From NCBI GenBank assembly GCA_023394615.1, contig JAEXAI010000017.1, positions 1 through 64,000 of the forward strand: a stretch of 64,000 nt of DNA, in the 5' to 3' direction. Positions 54,607 to 63,400 of this stretch are shown here, piece after piece. This stretch comes from Actinomycetes bacterium (GTDB lineage: Bacteria > Actinomycetota > Coriobacteriia > Coriobacteriales > Eggerthellaceae). The position numbers and the translations under genes are program-made. The notes under the pieces were generated by a model. It was not told the DNA's origin. It made no database searches and worked only from the letters and a program-made list of their open reading frames with translations. Numbering within the stretch: the first letter of the stretch is position 1; every line of letters starts with the position of its first letter.

Positions 54607-55398
54607 ATGAAAATAGCGGTATGCATAAAGCAAGTGCCGGATACGACCGAAATCAAAATCGACCCGGTCAAAAACACCCTCATCCGTGCAGGAGTGCCCA
54701 GCATCATGAGCCCGTTTGACCGCAACGCCATTGAAGTGGCGCTGGATTTGAAAGACCGCTTCGGCGGTAGCGTCGTGGCCATCAGCATGGGTCCTGGTCA
54801 GGCAAAATCAGTGCTGCGCGAAGCGCTCTCCATGGGCGCAGACGAGGCCTATCTGGTTACCGATAGGAAATTCGGCGGATCAGATACCTACGCCACCAGC
54901 TACATTCTGGCTTCTGTGTTGAAGCACCTCGGGAACATCGACATGGTAGTGGGCGGCAAACAGGCAATCGATGGTGATACGGGGCAAACCGCGCCTTCCA
55001 TTGCTGAGCATTTGGGCTGGGCGCGCATCGGACAGGTGCTTTCGATGGAAATAAACGGTGATACGGTGATCGCGCATCGCAAAATAGAAGAAGGCACCGA
55101 AGTGGTGAGTGCGAAACTGCCTTTGGTTTGCACTGCCACAAAGGAAACGAATAAGCCGCGCTACGCGACACTGGCATCGAAGATTGCTTCACTGGAAGCT
55201 GAGATTCCCGAAATAGCATTCGCCGACTTGGCCGACGAGATAGATGAAACGAAAATCGGCTTGAAGGGCTCCCCTACTCGTGTGAAATCGTCATTCGTGC
55301 CCGAGCGCACCTCCAGTGGCATCTACATCGAGGGTAATGCGAAAACTATGTCACACAAGCTGGTAGAGAAGCTAGTCGAAGCGAAACTGATGCAGTAG
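54607..55398 (+). CDS. etfB: Electron transfer flavoprotein, beta subunit
   Basis: A 263-residue EtfB, starting MKIAVCIKQVPDTTEIKID, with NPFDRNAIEVALDLKD-like segment SPFDRNAIEVALDL and VVGGKQAIDGDTGQT, which binds the second nucleotide or flavin. It carries electrons from the acyl-CoA dehydrogenase to further acceptors. AAAGGAG lies before the ATG at 54607, 24 bp after the dehydrogenase stop. Confidence 0.96.
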   Translation: MKIAVCIKQVPDTTEIKIDPVKNTLIRAGVPSIMSPFDRNAIEVALDLKDRFGGSVVAISMGPGQAKSVLREALSMGADEAYLVTDRKFGGSDTYATSYILASVLKHLGNIDMVVGGKQAIDGDTGQTAPSIAEHLGWARIGQVLSMEINGDTVIAHRKIEEGTEVVSAKLPLVCTATKETNKPRYATLASKIASLEAEIPEIAFADLADEIDETKIGLKGSPTRVKSSFVPERTSSGIYIEGNAKTMSHKLVEKLVEAKLMQ

Positions 55399-55419
55399 CA
55401 TCTGCGGAAGGAGCAAGCA

Positions 55420-56418
55420 ATGGATTTCAATGATTGCAAAAACGTTTGGGTATTCATGGAGTGCTTCCAAGGCACCCCAAAGGCGGTCGGCGCAGAGCTG
55501 CTAGGCAAAGGGCGCGAGTTGGCGGACGGGTTGGGTCAGGATTTGGCAGCAGTCGTAATTGGCAAAGACGTCGACGCGACCGTAGATCTTGCCCGTAAAT
55601 CCGGCGCTGACACGGTATACGTGGTGCAGGGAGCGGAATACGAGAACTACACCGCCGATGCATACGGATCAGCCTTTCTGGCGCTATGCGAAGAATACAA
55701 GCCCAACACCATCCTCATCGGCGCCACGATAAACGGTCGCGACTTGGGGTCGAAGCTGGCCGTGGGCATGCACACCGGTTTGACGGCCGATTGCACTGCA
55801 CTTTCCGTTGACGGCGACACCGGCAATGTCGTATGGGAGCGCCCCGCATTCGGCGGCAACCTTTACGCCCGTATCCTGTGCGGCGACACCCGGCCGCAGA
55901 TGGGAACGGTACGACCCGGCGAATTCAAAGTTCCCGCACCCAAGGAAAATAGCGAATGCCAGATTATCCGCAAAGAATTCCATCCTGATACGATGCGCGT
56001 GAAAATCATTGATTTCATCGCGGATTTGGCCGAAGCGGGCATTCCACTCAATGAAGCGCCCGTGGTGGTTTCAGGTGGACGAGGCATGAAAGAAGCAAAG
56101 AACTTCGGCATGCTGCAAGAACTTGCCGACCTGCTAGGCGGCAGCGTGGGCTGTTCGCGCTCTGTGGTCGAAGAGGGCTGGCAGCCTCAAAGCCATCAAG
56201 TTGGGCAGACTGGCTTGACTGTGAAGCCCAAGATTTATTTCGCTATTGGAATCTCGGGTGCCGTACAGCACGTTGCCGGCATGAAGGATTCTTCAGCTAT
56301 CGTAGCCATCAACAAAGACCCGCACGCGCCAATCTTCGACGTGGCGGATTATTGCCTTGTGGGAGATTTATTCGAAATAGTCCCCGCACTAATTGCGGAA
56401 GTGAAAGCCCGCAAGTAG
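55420..56418 (+). CDS. etfA: Electron transfer flavoprotein, alpha subunit
   Basis: A 332-residue EtfA with the C-terminal FAD domain: VVVSGGRGMKEAKNFGML, GCSRSVVEEGWQPQSHQVGQTG and YFAIGISGAVQHVAGM, then VAINKDPHAPIFDVADY. It forms the heterodimer with EtfB. It starts 21 bp after etfB with a GGAGCAAGC ribosome binding site and is the last gene of the three-gene operon; a hairpin terminator lies downstream. Confidence 0.96.
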   Translation: MDFNDCKNVWVFMECFQGTPKAVGAELLGKGRELADGLGQDLAAVVIGKDVDATVDLARKSGADTVYVVQGAEYENYTADAYGSAFLALCEEYKPNTILIGATINGRDLGSKLAVGMHTGLTADCTALSVDGDTGNVVWERPAFGGNLYARILCGDTRPQMGTVRPGEFKVPAPKENSECQIIRKEFHPDTMRVKIIDFIADLAEAGIPLNEAPVVVSGGRGMKEAKNFGMLQELADLLGGSVGCSRSVVEEGWQPQSHQVGQTGLTVKPKIYFAIGISGAVQHVAGMKDSSAIVAINKDPHAPIFDVADYCLVGDLFEIVPALIAEVKARK

Positions 56419-56520
56419 CTGCGCATAAGCGACATCGACCGATTGGAGGCATGCAATCGTGCCAACCTACGATGCGCATCTGACGGTTTTCCGCCAGCGT
56501 CCGGCCAATCGTTGATGCAT

Positions 56521-56563
56521 GCGACCGCTGATTGTGACTCATCCCTCACGAATCGGCGGTCGC
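56521..56563. repeat. Stem-loop after etfA
   Basis: GCGACCGC and GCGGTCGC, extended by GATT/AATC, form a 12-bp stem with a 17-base loop. There is no T run, so it may protect or process the etfA mRNA end. Apart from this and the terminator below, the 324-bp gap between etfA and aroE shows nothing. Confidence 0.55.
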
Positions 56564-56612
56564 AACTGCCGGGTTTAGGCGATTTGATCGCCTGATTCCC
56601 GTCCTCCTTATG

Positions 56613-56650
56613 AAAAGGGATCCGACTTATTCCTCTCGGGTCCCTTTTCG
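56613..56650. terminator. Terminator between etfA and aroE
   Basis: AAAAGGGA pairs with TCCCTTTT (56641-56648), with further pairing of CCGA and TCGG inside. It can serve both convergent transcripts. Confidence 0.7.
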
Positions 56651-56742
56651 CGCTGCACTATCGAATTACCCGAAGAGGCGCACGCACCCATCACAGCTTA
56701 TTCGCAGAAGGACACGTACGCCGAATCTTGCTCGTTGAAGGC

Positions 56743-57615
56743 TTATTCGCCGAAGAACTTGTTCTCGATAAATGGCACATCCATCTGCTTGCCGAGCCAG
56801 ATTTCCTCGCCGATGGCAGCTTGCCACAGCAGCATGCCCAATCCGTTGACCGCCTTTAGGCCGCGGGCATGCGCGCTCGCGAGCAACTTCGTCTCTCTGG
56901 GATTGTAGACGGTATCGGCCACCGCCAGATTGTCATGTAGGTATTCTGCGGGCAGCACGCATTCATCCTGCATCGGCACCATGCCCACGCGCGTGGCGTT
57001 CACGAACACGGCTGAATCGGCAACGGAGGCTTGCAGTTGCGCTTTGTCATCCAAGTCGTGCAGCACAAGCTTGCATCCAGTGCTCTCCGACAGGGCAGCG
57101 ACGCGTTGCACCGTCGCATCGAAGAACTTATCACGTACATTAAACACGTCGATTTCCGTCATACCATCGAGAGCAGCTTGGGTGAAAATAGCCGATCCCG
57201 CACCGCCTGCACCCACGATGGTCATTTTCTTGCCTACAACATCGATATCATGTTCTGCCAGATTACGCATGAAGCCCGCGCCATCGGTATTGTGACCGAC
57301 TGCTTCACCGCTCTTCAAATCCACGCAGTTGACAGCTCCCATCAGACGAGCAGCATCGCTGAGCTTGTCACAGTACTCCAAGATAGCGCCTTTATGCGGC
57401 ATGGTCACGTTGTAGCCGGAAAAGCCCAGCGCTCGCATGCCACGAGCGGCTGCTTCTAAATCCTGTTGCTGCACATCGAAGGCCAGATAAACGCAATCCT
57501 CACCCATGCGCGCAAACGACGCAGTGTGCATCGCCGGTGAGAGCGAATGCCCCACGGGTGTGCCAATCAATCCGATGGTTTTGGTATGTCCTGAAATAAC
57601 GGGTGCATCTGCCAT
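56743..57615 (-). CDS. aroE: Shikimate dehydrogenase
   Basis: AroE reduces 3-dehydroshikimate with NADPH in the chorismate pathway. From the ATG at 57615 (GGAG 8 nt upstream) it is 290 residues. It has LIGTPVGHSLSPAMHTASFA (substrate site with the Ser-x-Ser pair), GYNVTMPHKGAIL with the catalytic lysine, NTDGAGF with the aspartate, and IVGAGGAGSAIFTQAALDG for the cofactor. It is a single gene within the block that splits the translation/secretion cluster; quinate/shikimate relatives cannot be excluded. Confidence 0.92.
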   Translation of the reverse strand: MADAPVISGHTKTIGLIGTPVGHSLSPAMHTASFARMGEDCVYLAFDVQQQDLEAAARGMRALGFSGYNVTMPHKGAILEYCDKLSDAARLMGAVNCVDLKSGEAVGHNTDGAGFMRNLAEHDIDVVGKKMTIVGAGGAGSAIFTQAALDGMTEIDVFNVRDKFFDATVQRVAALSESTGCKLVLHDLDDKAQLQASVADSAVFVNATRVGMVPMQDECVLPAEYLHDNLAVADTVYNPRETKLLASAHARGLKAVNGLGMLLWQAAIGEEIWLGKQMDVPFIENKFFGE

Positions 57616-57793
57616 GATCAAAACTCCTTCTCGCCAATCCGATTCTCTATACGACCATTGTATGAACCGAGGTGTCGAACATTCATCACATTCATGCCCA
57701 TTATATTTCAAAGCCTATTGCATAATGCTATAAAGCCTGTTCATAAGGGTTTTATGTCTAGATACTCAAGGGGGTTTCTGCCGCTGAATAATT

Positions 57794-57830
57794 AAGACGC
57801 CCGCAAACGGATGATTGCGGGCGTCTTTAT
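57794..57830 (-). terminator. Terminator of the smc-ftsY-ffh transcript
   Basis: AAGACGCCCGCAA (57794-57806) and TTGCGGGCGTCTT (57815-57827) pair over 13 bp. On the minus strand it follows the ffh stop by about 15 bp; T residues flank both sides. Confidence 0.85.
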
Positions 57831-57844
57831 ATCACATACATTAG

Positions 57845-59275
57845 CTACTGTAGATCCTTGTCGTCGAGCAGGTCTTGCAAAGCCCGCATGTCGGTGGGAC
57901 TCATACCCTGCATGCCGGACATACCCGCCATACCACGACGCCTACCACCGCCTTTGCCCTTCTTGCCTTTCTTGCCCTTTTTATTGTTGTTCGCGGGCAA
58001 GTATTGTTTCATCATCTTTTTCGTTTCGTTAAACTTCTTGATAACCTGATTCACTTCGGTCACATTGGTACCAGCGCCCGCAGCTATGCGCGCACGACGA
58101 CTGCCGTTGAGCACATCGGGATGTTCGCGCTCTTCTTCGGTCATGCTAAAGATGATGACTTCCATACGGTCGAGCGCAGACGTATCCACCTGCCCGTTCG
58201 ATAGAGCTTTATCACCACCGGGAAGTGCGCTGACCAGCTTTGACACGCCGCCGATCTTGCGAACTTTCTTGTTCATTTCCAAAAAGTCGTTCAGGTTGAT
58301 GGAAGCACGCATCATACGCTCGGCTTGCTCAGCCTCGAGCTGGTCGGATTGTAGCTTCGTCGCACTCTCAATCAGGCTGACAACGTCTCCCATGCCCAAG
58401 ATGCGCTTGGCCATGCGGTCGGGGTGAAACTCTTCCAAGGAGTCGGGTTTCTCGCCCGCACTGATAAACTTGATGGGCTTGCCGGTGACCTCTTTGATGG
58501 AAAGAGCACCGCCACCTCTGGCATCGCCGTCCATCTTCGACATAATCACACCGTCGAAATCGACTTTTTCCGCAAAGGCTTGAGCAACGTTTACCACATC
58601 TTGGCCGGTCATCGCATCGACCACCATCAGGATCTGATCAGGCTTCACCGCATCTTTGATGTTCTGAGCTTCCTGCATCATCTCATCATCCACATGCAAG
58701 CGACCCGCCGTGTCCACGATGACCACATCACGCAGATTGTCGATAGCATCTTGCACGCCCTCTTCGGCGATAGCCACCGGATCTTTGCCCTCTCCGCGAT
58801 AGACGCGTACATCCATTTCATCGCCGAGAGTTTGCAGCTGATCGGCTGCAGCGGGACGATACACATCGCACGCCACCAGAAGCGGATTGTGGTTCTTTTG
58901 ACGCAGCAGATAGGCAAGCTTGGCTGCTGCCGTTGTCTTGCCTGAGCCTTGCAGACCCACCAACATGATGACGTTGGGCATGCGGCTTGAAAGGGTCAGT
59001 TTGGAATCGGTGCGCCCCAGAAGCCCGGTCAGTTCATCGAGCACCACTTTCGTCACATTCTGAGCGGGAGTCAGAGAATCAAGCACCTCTGCCGTCAGGC
59101 AACGTTCTTTCGTTTCAGCGACAAACGACTTGACCACCTTGTAATTGACATCGGCTTCCAGAAGGGCCATGCGAATTTCACGCATGGCATCGTTTATGTC
59201 GTCTTCAGTGAGCTTACCTTTGCCGCGCAACCCACCGAATATGCCCTGCAGTCTAGTAGAGAGGTTATCGAGCAT
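57845..59275 (-). CDS. ffh: Signal recognition particle protein Ffh
   Basis: The 476-residue SRP54 GTPase that binds signal sequences of membrane proteins at the ribosome. The G domain has GLQGSGKTTAAAKLAYLL, DTAGRLH and TKMDGDARGGGALS. The M domain follows from about residue 300, with GAGTNVTEVNQVIKKF and a Lys/Gly/Met-rich tail. Its ATG overlaps the ftsY stop codon by one base. No 4.5S RNA gene is seen in the window. Confidence 0.97.
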   Translation of the reverse strand: MLDNLSTRLQGIFGGLRGKGKLTEDDINDAMREIRMALLEADVNYKVVKSFVAETKERCLTAEVLDSLTPAQNVTKVVLDELTGLLGRTDSKLTLSSRMPNVIMLVGLQGSGKTTAAAKLAYLLRQKNHNPLLVACDVYRPAAADQLQTLGDEMDVRVYRGEGKDPVAIAEEGVQDAIDNLRDVVIVDTAGRLHVDDEMMQEAQNIKDAVKPDQILMVVDAMTGQDVVNVAQAFAEKVDFDGVIMSKMDGDARGGGALSIKEVTGKPIKFISAGEKPDSLEEFHPDRMAKRILGMGDVVSLIESATKLQSDQLEAEQAERMMRASINLNDFLEMNKKVRKIGGVSKLVSALPGGDKALSNGQVDTSALDRMEVIIFSMTEEEREHPDVLNGSRRARIAAGAGTNVTEVNQVIKKFNETKKMMKQYLPANNNKKGKKGKKGKGGGRRRGMAGMSGMQGMSPTDMRALQDLLDDKDLQ

Positions 59276-60456
59276 CAGTCATCATTCCTTCCACGCCACT
59301 TGAACAAGCGTTTGAGACGGCCCTTCTTGCGACCTTCGTCTTCATTTTCCTCTTCTTCAATAGAAGACTCTTCAAAAAGCTCTTCTTCATCGTCGACTTG
59401 CTGGTCGACCGTATAGTCTTCTGTGTCAGAAAGCTCTTCTTCAGCAGCCTCGGACTCGGCCTCGAAATCGTCTTCAGGCTCGTCTGTTTCGACGGTTATC
59501 CATTCGGATTCAGCCTCGATTCCATCTTCACCCTCAAGCTCTTCTGCATCTTCCGGTTCCGCGCCGATGAGGGCTGCAGCGAATTCATGCGCATCGAAAT
59601 CCTGCAAATCGCCTAGCTGTTCGCCCACGCCTATTTTGGCAATGGGTAGGCCCAGTTCATGTGACACCGCAAGCGCGATACCACCTTTTGCCGTGCCGTC
59701 CAACTTCGTGACAATCAAAGCATCCAAATCAAGCGCACGGTTGAACTCGCGCGCCTGGGAAAGACCGTTTTGCCCCGTAGTGGCATCGATTACCAGTACC
59801 GTGCGAACAGGAATGCTCGAGCGCTTACGCACCACATTCACGACTTTCTGCAGCTCACGCATCAGATCATCGGATGTGTGCAAACGACCTGCCGTGTCAA
59901 TGAGAACCAAATCGCTTCCGAGTGCTTCCGCACGCTCGATAGTGTCATAGCACACGCTCGCTGGATCGCTTCCGCGTTCGCGTTCCACTATTTCCACATC
60001 CGCGCGCCGCGCCCATTCTTCTAACTGCTCGATTGCCGCTGCGCGAAATGTGTCGGCACTTCCCAAAAGCACGTTTCTACCCGCGCTCTTCGCTTCGGAT
60101 GCGATTTTGCCTACCGTGGTGGTCTTACCCGCACCGTTTATGCCCACGAACAGCACCAGCACCGGGTCCTCGTCGAATACGTTCACATCGCTCGTCGCGA
60201 AAGTGGCGGCTATCTCATCGGAAAGAGCATCCATGACCGCATAGGCATCGGGCAGAGCATGGCGTGTGGCTTCGTCGCGCATGTTCTCCACGATGGACAT
60301 GGCCACAGGCGCACCTACATCGCTTAAAATGAGCGCCTCTTCCAAACCATCCCAGAAGTCTTCGTCAACATCAGGGCCACGATCCAAAAGCACGTTCATG
60401 CGTTCGGTGAACTTCCGACGCGTGCCCGACATGCCTTTTTTTACTCCCTTGAACAT
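59275..60456 (-). CDS. ftsY: SRP receptor FtsY with a C-terminal acidic region
   Basis: A 393-residue SRP receptor GTPase. Residues 1-298 are the N and G domains (GINGAGKTTTVGKIA at 105, LGSADTFRAAAIEQLEEWA, DTAGRL, TKLDGTAKGG, IGVGEQLGDLQDF). The chain has no N-terminal acidic A domain. Instead residues 299-375 are strongly acidic and residues 376-390 (EGRKKGRLKRLFKWRGR) form a basic amphipathic end. In E. coli the acidic domain and the membrane-binding basic helix are at the N terminus, so the order appears reversed here. It lies between smc and ffh with tight spacing. Confidence 0.95.
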   Translation of the reverse strand: MFKGVKKGMSGTRRKFTERMNVLLDRGPDVDEDFWDGLEEALILSDVGAPVAMSIVENMRDEATRHALPDAYAVMDALSDEIAATFATSDVNVFDEDPVLVLFVGINGAGKTTTVGKIASEAKSAGRNVLLGSADTFRAAAIEQLEEWARRADVEIVERERGSDPASVCYDTIERAEALGSDLVLIDTAGRLHTSDDLMRELQKVVNVVRKRSSIPVRTVLVIDATTGQNGLSQAREFNRALDLDALIVTKLDGTAKGGIALAVSHELGLPIAKIGVGEQLGDLQDFDAHEFAAALIGAEPEDAEELEGEDGIEAESEWITVETDEPEDDFEAESEAAEEELSDTEDYTVDQQVDDEEELFEESSIEEEENEDEGRKKGRLKRLFKWRGRNDD

Positions 60457-60465
60457 GGAAAACCC

Positions 60466-63400
60466 CTATTCTTCCGCGTAGTGCAGCGCTTTGTCCAAAC
60501 GCTGGCTCATAACCTTGGTCACCCCATCGGATTGCATCGTTATGCCGTAGAGCACGTCGGCCATTTCCATAGTACGCCGCTGATGGGTAATCATAATGAA
60601 TTGCGTATCTTCCCTCATGGAATCTAGATAAGAGCAGAGCCTGCGCATATTCGTGTCATCGAGCGCAGCTTCAACCTCATCCAAGATGTAGAAAGGCGTC
60701 GAACGTGTTTTGTACACCGCAAACAACAGCGCCATGGCCACCAGTGATTGCTCGCCGCCGCTCATAAGCGACATCTTCAGTATGCGCTTGCCGTTGGGCT
60801 GGGCATTCACTTCCACACCTGTGGTCTCAGGATTATCGGGGTCCACAAGGGAAAGCGAACCGGTGCCGCCAGGGAAAAGCACGCCGAATATCTGGCTAAA
60901 ATTCTGGTCCACCTGATGGTACGTGTCGATGAAATCGTCCTTCATACGCCTGTCGATAACGTTGACGATGCGGGATAGCGAGCGGCGGGCAGCCAGCATA
61001 TCGTTCATCTGCGTCTGCAGGTAATCGAAACGCGCTTTCAGCTCTTCGTATTCCGCAGCGGCATCGGGATTGATGGTACCCATGTTGGCAATGCGTCGGC
61101 GAAGCTTGAATGCCTGTTCTTCCACTTGAGTGCGCTGTTGTAGTGCAGGACGCTGCATCGCCGTTTCCAAGGGGGTGTCGCAGTCCTGCACGATAGTGTT
61201 CACGGCCGCTTCCACTTGCATTTCCAAGCGGCTTTTCTCAACGCGTACATCTGCGAGTTGCTGGTTTGCAGCGTCGAAGGTATCGTGTGCAGCACGCGCA
61301 GCAGCTCGGGCCTCGTTTATACGCGCGTGAAGGCCAGCGGATGAGTTCTGCGACTCTTCCGTGGCGTTTTCCAATTTCTGCGCGCACAAGCGTGCGCTTT
61401 CGGCGAGGGCCGCACATGTATCGAGCAGCGGGTCGATTCTGCTGAGCAGTGCCGTTTTCCGAGCGATGGTGCGCTCTGTGCGCTCCATCTGAGCCGCCGA
61501 TGTCTCTATATCATGTTTTCGAGAAGCAACAATGCGCTCGGCATACGTGACGCGCTCAGCGCACGTGGCCGCTGCAAGCTTCGCATCCGCAAGCGCTGCG
61601 GCAGCCTCATCAGCTTGATGCCTGATGGGAGATATGTCTTCGCGCTTTTTGTCCAAGCGCGCCTTTTCACTGTCTATCTGGTCGCTTAATTGCTGCAGTT
61701 TCTGCTCGAGGGCCTGCGCATCCGGCTCGGCTTTCGCCAATGCCTCGCGCGTCGCGTCGCGTTTTACATCCAACCCTTGCTGCTCGCGCACCAATGCACC
61801 CAGTGCATCCGACGCTCGAGCAGCTTCCGCCTCAACCGAAGACTCTTGGCCCTGCAGTTGTGCTTTTTGCTGGCTCGCTTTCAAGCTCTCTGCCTGTGCA
61901 TCGCGCAACTTCTGCTCACACAAATCGCGTCGCCGAGCAGCGGCTTCACGATCGGCTATCGCCGATTCCAAACGAATCCGCGCCGCTTCCAGAGATCGAT
62001 GACGCGCAAGCGCGTTTTCGCCTTCAGCGCTTTTGCGAACACAGGTAATCTTGCCGCTCGGCCATACTATGAATCCATCGCGGGTGGCGCAGCACGATCC
62101 TTCATGTTGCCTCGACAGCGCCATTGCTTCCTCGGCATCAGTGCATACCACCACGTTGCCTAAAAGAGCAGTGACGGCTCCAGCCGCATCAGCCGGATAC
62201 GTCAGGGAATCAATCAGCCGCCCATTGATGCCATCGAGTCTCTCACCCGATGTCGTGTCAAGGGGTACAAGGGAGACCTTGCCGGATTCACCGGCAGAAA
62301 GAAGACGCACAGCCGCACGGGTGGCTGCTCCTTTGTCGCGTACGATTAAGGAAGCTACATCATCGCCGAGGAGCTCATCGACCAGATCCTCCAAGTCCGA
62401 CGGTGCCGATATCGCATCGACAAGCGGGTTCATACGCTGTTCGAAATCGCCGGTATGCTCCGAAATCCAAGCAAGCATCGGGTTTTCCGCACGTCGGGCA
62501 CGCTCAATCTCTTCAAGGCTCTTCACCTCAGCGCTCGATGACGACCAGACTTCTTGAGCATGCTCGTATGCTTCACGCGCTTGGTCGCGCTCAACCAGTG
62601 CACGGCCAGCGGACTCCCGGGCCACCTCATCGGCTTTCAAAGCTGCCCCCAGGGCGCCTTTGTTCGCCGCAAGAGATTCTGCCGCTGCCGAATCAGCCTG
62701 CTTTGCCAATTCAAGTCGTCGGGAAAGATCTTGCGTCTGCTCCACAATGAGCTTCTCATGCGCACGGTTGCGGGCGAGCACTTCTTGGGTCTGCGCCTGC
62801 GCCGCACGCACACCCTCGATTTCCTGCAACGCGGCGCGACGATTGTGGGAAGCCTCGTCAATCTCGCCTTGCATGCTGCGCGTTTTATCTCGTAAGTCAT
62901 TTGATTTTGACTGTGCTGCGTCTTTCGCGTTTTCGGCAACCGCTGCTTCTTTTTGTGCGCTCGCAAGCGATTCGACCGCTGCGGCAAGCTGCCCCTCGGC
63001 ATCTTTCGAAGATTGCGACTCATTCTCTAGAGATATTTTCAAATCAGCTCTATAGCTTTGAGACGAGCGCTTTTTCTCATGCAACAACAACACGGTGGAA
63101 TCCAATTTATCAAGTGATGCCTGCGCACGACGGTAGCGCTGAGCTACTGCCCCGGCATCCACACTGCGTCCTTGTAACTCAACCTGGAGTGCCTCGGCGG
63201 CGCTTTCAGTACTTGCGATATTCTGGCGCATGGCAGCGATGCGCTCATCGAATTCCTGCTCGCGCTTGCCCACTTCAGCCCATTTGCCTTGAAGCGCACG
63301 CAAATCATCCACGGCCAAATCCAGATTCAAATCAGCCAACTGCGCAGAAACGTCGCGATAAGCCATCGCGCGTTTCGCCTTGCGCTCAAGCGGCTTCACC

